From positions 66,585 through 130,584 of the forward strand of contig CAYQQM010000002.1 in NCBI GenBank assembly GCA_964419605.1: 64,000 nucleotides of DNA, given 5' to 3'. A model generated the notes under the pieces. That model was given only the letters and a program-made list of their open reading frames with translations. It was not told the DNA's origin and ran no database searches. Numbering within the stretch: position 1 is the first letter of the stretch; each line of letters opens with the position of its first letter. Origin of the DNA: JABFXX01 sp964419605 (GTDB taxonomy: Bacteria > Myxococcota_A > Polyangia > Haliangiales > Haliangiaceae). Below are positions 8,231 to 15,860 of this stretch, in pieces. A program made the position numbers and the translations under genes.

Positions 8231-8811
8231 ACCTTGTCCGACATCGGAGCCACACGGTCGACGCTGCTAAAGATCAATATGGCCAAGCTGGCTTCGTGAT
8301 TCCACCCGCGGAGCAGCTGAACCCTAAAGACCGGGATCAATACGACCAAGAGGACGAACAGGAGAGTGCCAACCTGCAGCGCGAAGAGGAGCGAGTTAAA
8401 CGCGAAGAGGAGCGAGTGGCATCTCGCAGAGCGCAGGACCAACCGGGAGCAAAGGAACTGAGTCGTCCTAGGGTCGAGGCTCAGCGCTTCAACGCCGAGC
8501 TGGCTGATCAGGTTATCGACGGTGCGGCCATGTTTGAGCGGGTGGACGCTGTGCTCCGCACATTCAATCAATTTTCAAATCGACTAGAGTATCCGAAGGA
8601 ATTGCTTCGGACACTTGAAGCCTATGCTGATTTCGTCGGTAGGGATCGGGCCGGCAAGACTTTGCGTGCAGACCCGCGGCTCTGGAAGCCTATCGACGAT
8701 AAGGTTGGCGCGGCCCAAAAAGATGATGAGCTGTTGGTCAAGTACACGCACATCCCTACCGCGCCGGAGTGGGAGAAATTGCAGACCTGGCTATCGAGCC
8801 TGCCCCACTGA
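8224..8811 (+). CDS. Unknown protein with charged helical segment
   Basis: 195 residues, starting in the last codons of the integrase remnant (ATG at 8224). Residues 45-80 are extremely charged (QREEERVKREEERVASR) and probably form a coiled coil; the rest is mixed helical with a Trp-rich C-terminus. No family is recognised. Such accessory genes often sit beside integrases in genomic islands. It could be real cargo of the element or a truncated piece of a larger gene. Confidence 0.4.
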   Translation: MLDLVRHRSHTVDAAKDQYGQAGFVIPPAEQLNPKDRDQYDQEDEQESANLQREEERVKREEERVASRRAQDQPGAKELSRPRVEAQRFNAELADQVIDGAAMFERVDAVLRTFNQFSNRLEYPKELLRTLEAYADFVGRDRAGKTLRADPRLWKPIDDKVGAAQKDDELLVKYTHIPTAPEWEKLQTWLSSLPH

Positions 8812-9250
8812 GAAGTAATACGGCGCGGTTTCGCGCGTCCCCGAGCATGCGTTTGGCGCCTGTACGGTCGTTGAGCTACCCGGACACTGGTCTGATCAAC
8901 CTCATGCAACCATGCGACGTCGAGCGGTTGACCCTCGAAAATCCCTACTGACCGAACACGGCGGGGCCAATGAAGCAGTCAAGTTTCTTCACAGTTCGCG
9001 TCGAAGCAAGGCCGCGCACGCCGACCACACCACGCTGGAGTACGATTACTTGAGTGATTTAAAGGGTCAGTTCTAGGACGCCGAGCTGCTGCGATACATG
9101 CGATACATGGCTCGGATCGCAATCAAAACGATCACTAATAGCAGGCCCTTTTTCCAAAGGGGAACCGACTCTCTAACCGAGGTTGGGACGGGCTAACTGA
9201 GCGAATAGTTCGAGGCAGTGGTGTAAAAGGTCTTCCCGCGGTAGGGGCAA
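8812..9250 (+). other. Gene-poor stretch inside the element
   Basis: 439 bases with no convincing gene apart from the short frame listed at 8912-9076. A small direct repeat (GCGATACAT twice, near 9092-9110) is visible. It is most likely decayed element DNA plus the promoter of the gene at 9251. Confidence 0.4.
8912..9076 (+). CDS. Very short open frame, doubtful
   Basis: 54 codons from ATG 8912 to TAG 9074-9076. The peptide contains LLTEHGGANEAVKFLHSS and LEYDYLSDLKGQF, which look more protein-like than random frames, so it may be a fragment of a former gene. There is no clear ribosome binding site and no recognised family. Confidence 0.2.
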   Translation: MRRRAVDPRKSLLTEHGGANEAVKFLHSSRRSKAAHADHTTLEYDYLSDLKGQF

Positions 9251-10177
9251 ATGGTCGTGACAGTTCGCAAAGACTACTCCGTACTGCTCGAGGGCGTCGA
9301 CGCGCGTGATCTCGCGCTAGCCGTTCTTCGCGATCTTTGCGACCTGCTCTTAGAAGGAGCCCAGCGGTCCGCCCGCTTGGTGGCAGAGGGCCGCAGCGGC
9401 GCCCGTGGGCCTGCGCCCGCGTGGTTGACCTCCGTAGCAGATATTCGTGTTTCGAAGTTCGCGCCGGGGTCACTTGATCTCGGACTTCAAGCTCCACGCC
9501 TGATCGATGTAGCCCCGGAAATCTTTGCGCAACCGCAACTTTTCCCGACGGGAACGCTAGCGGACGCAAGCGCCTTCGACCTTCTCCTCGACGCGGCTCA
9601 AGATGCCGTTCAAGGCAAGAGAGATAGCGAACGCCTCGATGCGGGAGTCCTCGATATCCTTAGCCGCACGAGCGCGCTTTTCGCTAAGGGAGGAACGCGC
9701 CTGACGATCGGCGGTAGAGACCGTGCGCAGGTCGTGATCGACCCCACTGCAGCGCAGATGATCCGCACCCTAGCGGACGAAACGCCTCCCGGGCGTGTTT
9801 CACGCGTCCGCGGCGTCCTCGACACGTTGACCGTGAGCACGAAGAGCCTGGTTCTGCGGCTCGAAGATGGACGGCTGCTTCGCGGCTTTGCAACCGAGGT
9901 CGCGATCGAGACGCTGCAAGCCCTTCACGGCAAAGATGCCGTCCTCGAAGGACAAGTCACGTTCCGGCCCTCCGGTGATGCGCTCCGCATCCAAGTCGAG
10001 TCGGCCTTCGCAGCAACCCCTGGCGATGTGATCTGGGCGCAGCTTCCAAGGGGGGAATCCGTCGTAACTCGCGTTCGTTCCGCAGCCCCTTCGACAGGGC
10101 TCGATGCGTTTTTTGGAAAGTGGCCTGGTGACGAAACGGACGAACAGCTCGCCGAGGCGCTCAAGGACTTTTCGTGA
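9251..10177 (+). CDS. Unknown protein paired with PIN-domain toxin (possible antitoxin)
   Basis: 308 residues, soluble, no signal peptide. Two parts can be seen: an alpha-helical N-terminal half and a C-terminal half (about 175-260) with strand-like stretches (RVRGVLDTLTVSTKSLVLRL, DAVLEGQVTFRPSGDALRI) that could be an OB- or DNA-binding-like beta fold. Its stop overlaps the GTG start of the PIN gene (GTGA), so the two are translationally coupled in the antitoxin-then-toxin order usual for type II systems. It is much longer than ordinary VapB antitoxins, so the antitoxin role is only inferred from the arrangement. Confidence 0.6.
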   Translation: MVVTVRKDYSVLLEGVDARDLALAVLRDLCDLLLEGAQRSARLVAEGRSGARGPAPAWLTSVADIRVSKFAPGSLDLGLQAPRLIDVAPEIFAQPQLFPTGTLADASAFDLLLDAAQDAVQGKRDSERLDAGVLDILSRTSALFAKGGTRLTIGGRDRAQVVIDPTAAQMIRTLADETPPGRVSRVRGVLDTLTVSTKSLVLRLEDGRLLRGFATEVAIETLQALHGKDAVLEGQVTFRPSGDALRIQVESAFAATPGDVIWAQLPRGESVVTRVRSAAPSTGLDAFFGKWPGDETDEQLAEALKDFS

Positions 10178-10628
10178 AGCTGGCGGGCGAGCAGCTGGTC
10201 CTTGATACGAACATCCTTGTCCACTGGCTTCGCGGTAAGGAATTTGGGGCGAAGCTTCATGCCGATTACGCGCTGGGGGCACGAAGTCCGCGTCCTATCG
10301 TCCCACTGGTGGTGAAGGCCGAGATCAAGTCACTCGCCTATCAATTCAACTGGGGGACGACAGGCACAGAGCGCTCGACGAGCTTCTGCGGGCGCTGCCA
10401 ATTGCGGAAATCTCATCTGAACCTGTGATCGATACCTACGCAAGGCTTGACCACGAAAGCAGAAAGCTCGGACGACGGATGGGCAAGAACGATCTCTGGA
10501 TCGCAGCCGTCGCCTCAGTTCAGGGGGCCGTGATACTGACGACAGACAAAGACTTCGACCACCTACACCCGACGATGGTCCGCGTCGAACGCTGCCCGCT
10601 GAAATCCGAAAGCGACAACAAGGCGTGA
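10174..10628 (+). pseudogene. PIN-domain (VapC-like) ribonuclease, frameshifted
   Basis: The first frame (10174-10428) starts KLAGEQLVLDTNILVHWLRG, the PIN strand with its first acidic residue. The rest of the domain continues in another frame ending at 10628, with RRMGKNDLWIAAVA and LTTDKDFDHL, the remaining metal-binding acidic motifs. The switch falls at a run of five G at 10352-10356; one extra G would join the halves into a protein of about 150 residues reading NWGDDRHRALDELL across the junction. This could be a true inactivating deletion, a sequencing error in the homopolymer, or programmed frameshifting. If intact it would be the toxin of a toxin-antitoxin pair with the upstream gene. 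Confidence 0.8.
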
Positions 10629-10766
10629 TAGGCCAACCTGCTCGAGCGTCGCAACGGCTCGAGATTCGGTACGACAGGGGCAGCGGGCTTTGCGCGTTTG
10701 TATCCTGGTTTGTATCCGTAGATCTTTGAGCGATTATTCATTGTATATTCAATTGTTTACATTATT

Positions 10767-10792
10767 GGTTCGAATCCCTTCCCGCTCCACGA
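10767..10792 (+). repeat. attR: duplicated tRNA-Gly 3' end
   Basis: GGTTCGAATCCCTTC followed by CCGCTCCACGA repeats the end of tRNA-Gly at 7622-7649, with two bases missing. It marks the right end of the inserted element. The bases before it (10731-10766) are unusually AT-rich for this genome. Confidence 0.8.
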
Positions 10793-10833
10793 GCGAGCGT
10801 CGCTTCCAGGACCGCATTTACCAAATCCTCGCC

Positions 10834-12291
10834 TCATACCGTTGACACCGTAAAGCCCACACGTGCGCCGCCGTTTGGCGCCTCTTGTATGTAGGCCGCG
10901 CCGGCATGGGCGTGCGCGATCCGCGACACCAGGGAAAGGCCCAGACCGAGGCCGCCGCCGCTGGAGGGAACGAATGCCGTAAACGCATCCGCACGGCGCT
11001 CGGCTGGGATGCCTGGCCCTACATCGTCTACCTCGATGGCAGTCTGATCGCCGCGTCGCGCGATCCGCACGGCGGTCGCGCCACCGCCGTGCACGCGCGC
11101 GTTGTCCAGAAGGTTTGCCAGTGCGCGCCGAACCAGTGTTGGATCCACGGATGCAGCCGTATCGCCGTGCGCTTCCACGATATCGGGCGTTAATCCAGCC
11201 GCGGTTGCGGTGTCTGCGGCGAGTTCACCGAGATCGACCCGACGTCGTTCGAGATTGCCAAACTCTAGCCGCGACGACGCCAGAAGCTTTCCCACCAGGT
11301 CGTCGAGTACCAGCACCTCACGCTCCAGTTCGTCGAGCGGGCGTTTGTCCTTGGTGTCGCGCGCGGTCTCGATCAGCACTCGCATATGACCCAGCGGCGT
11401 GCGCAATTCGTGCGATACAGCGGCGAGCAGTTGGCGCTGATCGTCCATCTGGCGCTGCAATTTGTCCGCCATGTCGTTAATCGTCGTCGCAAGAAGTCGC
11501 ATCTCGCCTCGACCGGGCGGTACTAAACGCGTGCTCAAGTCGCCATCGCCGATGTCGCGCGCCGCCCGGATCACCATCAGAAGCGGTTGTGTGAGCCGCC
11601 ACGCAACGGCCGCTGAGGCGATCGATAGGCCAAGTAGCGCGATGGCCGCGTGCCACCACCGAGCGTCGTGCCACAGATGAACGCCTACCCACACGCCTGC
11701 GCCCAACGTTGCCGCGAGCCAAGCAAAAATTCGTCGACGTAACCGGCCCTGCAACCACCAGGGCAACCACCGCGCGTCGCGGGTGTCCAGCAACCACCGC
11801 GCGCGATCGGCGTGGCGCGAATGCCTCCACTGCCGACGCTCATGGCGGTGGTGACAGCGCTCATGGCGATGCGCCTTGAACGGCACATGTGCCGGTTGGC
11901 CATGCGCAAGCTCCATGACCTCACAGTTGCCGAGCTTGACCAGGCCCACGATGCGCACGCGCGGACGAGACAGACCAGTGCGATACGGGTCGCCCGGTGG
12001 TTCGCTAAACGAAAGTGCGGGGGAGCGTTTGTCCTCCACGTTGCCGGCGATCGCCTGAATCGCCACCTCGACCGGCAGATCCGGAGGCACCACGATCTCG
12101 AGGTTCCCCATCACGACGCGGACATCGATTGTGGCCCCTTCGGGCGGCAATACGGCCTCGCGCAGATCGACGTGGGCATTGCCCCACATCACGGAGATCG
12201 ACAGCTCGCGCGGAACACTCCACCTGCCGCGGCGCTCGATCGAACTCATCGTCGCTCGCAGCTGGGATGAAGTCGTAGCCGATTCGGTCAT
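10834..12291 (-). CDS. Sensor histidine kinase with N-terminal LiaF-like domain
   Basis: 485 residues from an ATG at 12291 that forms an ATGA overlap with the response regulator stop. Residues about 18-128 match the LiaF/DUF1707-DUF2154 beta repeat: RRGRWSVPRELSISVMWGNA, DLREAVLPPEGATIDVRVVM, GNLEIVVPPDLPVEV and RVRIVGLVKLGNCEV. A His/Arg-rich linker (141-165) leads to two adjacent membrane helices (189-207, 214-231), a HAMP domain, the phosphoacceptor box AAVSHELRTPLGHM (His294), an N box LANLLDNARVHGG and G boxes DVGPGIP and GGLGLGLSLV. Catalytic parts look complete. The first 128 residues would be cytoplasmic, with almost no periplasmic loop. The kinase probably phosphorylates the regulator encoded before it and senses envelope stress. 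Confidence 0.9.
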   Translation of the reverse strand: MTESATTSSQLRATMSSIERRGRWSVPRELSISVMWGNAHVDLREAVLPPEGATIDVRVVMGNLEIVVPPDLPVEVAIQAIAGNVEDKRSPALSFSEPPGDPYRTGLSRPRVRIVGLVKLGNCEVMELAHGQPAHVPFKAHRHERCHHRHERRQWRHSRHADRARWLLDTRDARWLPWWLQGRLRRRIFAWLAATLGAGVWVGVHLWHDARWWHAAIALLGLSIASAAVAWRLTQPLLMVIRAARDIGDGDLSTRLVPPGRGEMRLLATTINDMADKLQRQMDDQRQLLAAVSHELRTPLGHMRVLIETARDTKDKRPLDELEREVLVLDDLVGKLLASSRLEFGNLERRRVDLGELAADTATAAGLTPDIVEAHGDTAASVDPTLVRRALANLLDNARVHGGGATAVRIARRGDQTAIEVDDVGPGIPAERRADAFTAFVPSSGGGLGLGLSLVSRIAHAHAGAAYIQEAPNGGARVGFTVSTV

Positions 12292-12980
12292 GACAACCCC
12301 TGATCGTCGGTCGCACGCGCGAGCACATAGCCGATGCCGCGCACCGTGCGAATGCGCGTCGCCGCCTCGTCGCCCAGCTTCTTGCGCAACCGCGAAATGT
12401 GAACGTCGACGGCGCGATCGCCGACCGTCACATCGCCGCGCCCGGCAAGCTCGAGTAGCGCGCTGCGCGGGACCACACGACCGGCGCGTCGCAACAGAGC
12501 GATCAGCAGGTCGACCTCCAAGCCGGTCAGTTCCACCGGCTGCCCATCGACCCACGCTTCTCGCGCCGCGGTATCCACCGTGATCCCCGACGCCGATAGC
12601 CGTTCGGCGACCGTTTCTGGCGAGACGCGGCGCAACACCGCGCGCAATCGCGCGAGCAACTCTCGAGGAGAAAATGGCTTGGCGACATAGTCATCGGCAC
12701 CGAGCTCAAGCCCCACCACCCGATCCGCCTCCTCGCCGCGCGCCGTGAGCATGATCACCGGCACGCGATGATGAGTATTGCGCAGCTCGCGCAGCACAGC
12801 GAGACCATCGAGTCCAGGCATCATCACGTCGAGCAGGATCGCATCGAACCCACCCCCGGCTGCCTGTGCCAGTCCGGCTTGGCCACCTGGAGCGTGCACA
12901 AGGGTGACGCCCTGCGGCGCGAGATAGCCGACCAGCAACTCGGCTAGCCGTGCATCGTCGTCGATCAGCAGTACGCGCAT
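12288..12980 (-). CDS. OmpR-family response regulator
   Basis: 230 residues: a receiver domain (1-115) with acidic pocket IDDD, phosphoacceptor Asp51 in AILLDVMMPGLDG, Thr/Lys switch residues (LTAR, AKPF), and a winged-helix DNA-binding domain (VELTGLEVDLLIALLRRAGR ... VDVHISRLRKKLGDE). It is translationally coupled to the histidine kinase and follows the Spy/CpxP-like gene by 9 bases. CpxR/CzcR-type regulators with this layout control envelope- or metal-stress genes; here the target is inferred from the neighbour only. Confidence 0.95.
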   Translation of the reverse strand: MRVLLIDDDARLAELLVGYLAPQGVTLVHAPGGQAGLAQAAGGGFDAILLDVMMPGLDGLAVLRELRNTHHRVPVIMLTARGEEADRVVGLELGADDYVAKPFSPRELLARLRAVLRRVSPETVAERLSASGITVDTAAREAWVDGQPVELTGLEVDLLIALLRRAGRVVPRSALLELAGRGDVTVGDRAVDVHISRLRKKLGDEAATRIRTVRGIGYVLARATDDQGLS

Positions 12981-12989
12981 CGGTTCACT

Positions 12990-13469
12990 CTACACGCGGT
13001 ACGGACCGCCCGCATGCCCGCTCCGCCGCCACCAGCTGGCATCGAGCAAATCCGCGATCCGCTCGCGCTGGCCCGGATCCAACAGCCCGTGGACATTGCG
13101 CAGCGCCGTAAGCGCAGCGGTTCGCACATCGCCGAAGGCGCTATCGATCCGATTTTGCAGATTTGCGACCGCAGCGTCGTCCAGCTCGGCGGAGCGGATC
13201 GCGGCAGCCACATCGGCACGCGCGGTATACGCATTGGCCCGAGCTCGCCGCACGGTCTCCCGCAGCTGGTCGAGCTCTGCAACGATTGCCCGTTCTTGCG
13301 CCGGTGATGCATCGATGCGGCGAAATAGGTAATGCAACCCGCGCCTGCGCCACATGGGATTCCAGCCGTCGTGGTGCCAGCCGTGGCCATCGCACGAATG
13401 CCGACAATGACACGCCTTGCGCAGCGCAAAGAAACCGAGTGCACCAAGTCCGAGAGCGAGACAAATCAT
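12990..13469 (-). CDS. Spy/CpxP-like membrane-anchored periplasmic sensor protein
   Basis: 159 residues. An N-terminal hydrophobic anchor (MICLALGLGALGFFALRKA) is followed by a short His/Cys/Trp-rich region (CHCRHSCDGHGWHHDGW, about residues 20-36) and then a helical domain with SPAQERAIVAELDQLRETV and LDPGQRERIADLL, which resembles the LTxxQ-type repeats of Spy, CpxP and ZraP and the heavy-metal-resistance family. The His/Cys cluster suggests metal binding in the periplasm. It is the first gene of an operon with the response regulator and kinase, so it may be both a target and a feedback sensor of that system. Confidence 0.75.
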   Translation of the reverse strand: MICLALGLGALGFFALRKACHCRHSCDGHGWHHDGWNPMWRRRGLHYLFRRIDASPAQERAIVAELDQLRETVRRARANAYTARADVAAAIRSAELDDAAVANLQNRIDSAFGDVRTAALTALRNVHGLLDPGQRERIADLLDASWWRRSGHAGGPYRV

Positions 13470-13680
13470 AAAATGTCCTTTCCCGACTCAGAATGACCCG
13501 CGCGTGTTGCGCAACCACGCGACGAATTATGAAGAAACCTTGCGAGCGTTGCCAACAAGCTTGGCTCGCGATAGTCGATGCCAACGAAGATGGCAGGATC
13601 GATCTCTTAAGGGACCTACCGCCCCAACCGCAATGCACGCAAGGCACGACCGGCAGACGAACGAACCATTCGACTGACAA

Positions 13681-14538
13681 CTACGCATCTCTGAACAACA
13701 CCAATCCGTAGTCGCCAATGCGTGTATAGCCGAGAGAAAGATATGCCGTTTGAGCTGCGACATTATGTTCGCCGGTGAAGAGAATGGATCGAGTCGCGCC
13801 TTCCGATTTTGCGACGCACAAGGCGCCGGCAACCACGCTGCGGCCAAAACCAAGGGATCGGAACTGTGGGGGAGTCCAGACGGCGCCGATTTGAACGCAG
13901 TCCAAATGCCGGGCATTTATGTCGCAAGTGGATACGAGTCGGTCCCGGTGGCCAAGGACGAACAGAATTCCGCTCCCTTGCGCTCGGACAACGTCTTCTC
14001 TGCAGGAGGCGAGCAGATTCGGATGTTCGCGCTCCCCAAGTGCTTCGATGCGATACGATTTGCGCCAGTCGGCGAGGACATCAAGATCATCGCAGCTCGC
14101 TCGACGAGCCGTTACCATTCCGGCCCGTAGCGCGTCCGGAACGCGCAGGCTCTCTAGGCGAAGCGCGAAAAGCTGTTCACGACTGTGCAGCGACGTCTCT
14201 CTGCGATGAAGGGCAAGCGCCTGCAAGACGTCGGTGACCTGGGGCCATGGGCCGATAACCCCGGCGACCTTTCTTCCCGTCGCGGCAACTGCTTGACGAG
14301 CTAGGTCGCCTGATTTACTGGGGGCTTGGAGCAACAAATTTCCGTTCCAGCAATGTGCAACCACGCCCGTGATTTCTTCGCGTGCGCAGGTTGCGACATA
14401 GGTTGCTTGAAGGGGTTTTCCTTCGTCGCGAAGACCTGCAGCCGAGGCGTTGGAAAGAAGAAACAATGAGCTATCGGCGTGCTGGTGAAGAAACCGCGTA
14501 AGAACCTGCTCGTCGCCAGGTGCCAGAATCCGGATCAT
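13681..14538 (-). CDS. GNAT-fold N-acetyltransferase
   Basis: 285 residues. The C-terminal half (about 150-285) holds the acetyl-CoA loop PPQFRSLGFGRSVVAGAL (R-S-L-G-F-G) and HNVAAQTAYLSLGYTRIGDY, the usual last helix and strand of GNAT enzymes. The N-terminal half looks like a degenerate second GNAT-like domain, as in the FR47-like group. The substrate is unknown. It stands alone on the minus strand, 107 bases downstream of the MAPEG gene. Confidence 0.8.
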   Translation of the reverse strand: MIRILAPGDEQVLTRFLHQHADSSLFLLSNASAAGLRDEGKPLQATYVATCAREEITGVVAHCWNGNLLLQAPSKSGDLARQAVAATGRKVAGVIGPWPQVTDVLQALALHRRETSLHSREQLFALRLESLRVPDALRAGMVTARRASCDDLDVLADWRKSYRIEALGEREHPNLLASCREDVVRAQGSGILFVLGHRDRLVSTCDINARHLDCVQIGAVWTPPQFRSLGFGRSVVAGALCVAKSEGATRSILFTGEHNVAAQTAYLSLGYTRIGDYGLVLFRDA

Positions 14539-14645
14539 CGAACAACTCTATGTTTCGATTGGCTTCGCGGTACGCCGCGTAACCAATGGGGGGCACTCGT
14601 TATCCCGAGCATACGCATTGGGGGAGCCATCGCATGCATGGTTGT

Positions 14646-15074
14646 TCAAAACACTGCAATCGCGGCCCGCACGGTCATCACCATCAAAATCACATTCGAC
14701 AATACGAACAACATAAAGCGCGTGGGAATGTGATTGATCATCGCCTGCCAGACGCTGTGAACTACGCGGACGCCCACGTACGACCAGGCGAGTGCACAGT
14801 GGACCGGCGTTGGCTCGACCCACGCCAAGACTAAGGCCACCGCGTAGAACACCGTGGGGGCCTCCATCAGGTGGTTGTAGTTGTCCGCTTTCCAACGCAC
14901 GCGGGCCGGCAGCGTGGCCATCTGCGCGCCGCGGGGCGCACTGGGGTCCAGTCGCATCCTCGCCGCGCGAATTGCGGGCACTCGTGTCGCAACCATCCAC
15001 AGCCCCATCACGTGGGTCCATAGCGCAAGTGCGATTACGGGAGCCAAGGCTGCAATGTGCGCTGCGTGAAGCAT
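14646..15074 (-). CDS. MAPEG-family membrane protein
   Basis: 142 residues from the ATG at 15074; a start at 15116 would add 14 residues with no hydrophobic logic. Four membrane helices are visible, and the motif RWKADNYNHLMEAPTVFYA (family pattern of an N-H-x-E near the second helix) is the hallmark of MAPEG proteins, the membrane-associated eicosanoid/glutathione-metabolism family. Bacterial members often bind glutathione, but the role here is unknown. Confidence 0.85.
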   Translation of the reverse strand: MLHAAHIAALAPVIALALWTHVMGLWMVATRVPAIRAARMRLDPSAPRGAQMATLPARVRWKADNYNHLMEAPTVFYAVALVLAWVEPTPVHCALAWSYVGVRVVHSVWQAMINHIPTRFMLFVLSNVILMVMTVRAAIAVF

Positions 15075-15128
15075 TCCGCAGCATAGTACCACTACAGCGC
15101 CATTGCGGCCGGGCACCGCGTAGGCGCA

Positions 15129-15719
15129 TTACAGGGCGCACAACTGCGCGACCATCTCCTCGAGCACGCCCAGCCCCTGCATGATCTTTTTGACGAACGA
15201 CGTGTGGTGAGGGACCAGCACGAAGCGCGGATGTTCCGACCATAGCTCGCGAAGTCGCGTGTCGATTCGCAGCGCTTCATCGACAGATTCGATTCGCGTT
15301 GGATTGCCTCCTTCAATCGAAATGCCGCCCACCGCAGCGGTTTCAAAAAACAGCACGGCGTCGTAACGCTTGAGCTCATCGCTGTGCGTGCTGCCAACTG
15401 ATTCGAAGAATCCACCATCTGGCCAATAGGCCGCACCATCGATCGTGCCGCGATCGCACAGCAGGATCCGATCGGGGTACAGCGCCGCCTGAACGTCTTC
15501 AAGGTTGCGCTGCACGTGATAGATCGCGCACTGGGCCGACCGTAGCGCGTGGGCTTCGCTGGAGCGCGGAAAGCCACCTGCAAACAGCATCGTGGCTGCC
15601 TCGGGGACGATCACCACGCGTTGGCCAATCTCGCGCCGATATAAGTCGGCGGCCGTCGTCTTACCGCCGCCAGGGCCACCGGTGAGCACGATCCGGCATC
15701 GCCTGTGGTCCGTCGTCAT
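15129..15719 (-). CDS. P-loop NTPase of the AAA_28 (NadR/Ttd14-like) group
   Basis: 196 residues. A Walker A loop GGPGGGKTTAADLY lies at residues 14-27; VVIVPEAATMLFAGGFP and LLCDRGTIDGAAYWPDGG follow, patterns typical of the AAA_28 family that includes the kinase part of NadR and insect Ttd14. It probably binds or phosphorylates a nucleotide-like small molecule. It is divergent from the HTTM gene, with 141 bases between the starts. Confidence 0.8.
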   Translation of the reverse strand: MTTDHRRCRIVLTGGPGGGKTTAADLYRREIGQRVVIVPEAATMLFAGGFPRSSEAHALRSAQCAIYHVQRNLEDVQAALYPDRILLCDRGTIDGAAYWPDGGFFESVGSTHSDELKRYDAVLFFETAAVGGISIEGGNPTRIESVDEALRIDTRLRELWSEHPRFVLVPHHTSFVKKIMQGLGVLEEMVAQLCAL

Positions 15720-15860
15720 TGCGATGCGCCTTTCGAATCGGCCAGAACTCCACGTGAACGATCCATATCAGCCGCTACGGTATCGCAACCGATAGCCCCT
15801 ATCGGCCATATTGCCAAAAGAAGATGTACATCGCGACAACAGCTGCTATCCACCGGCGGC

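Noticed and set aside
10520..10741. Small minus-strand frame at the right end of the element
   Set aside because: Overlaps the PIN gene on the other strand and shows no recognisable pattern.
13529..13711. Short plus-strand frame with CERCQQ and an EF-hand-like VDANEDGRID
   Set aside because: It overlaps the end of the GNAT gene and the promoter area of the Spy-like operon, and the loop lacks the last acidic residue; probably chance.
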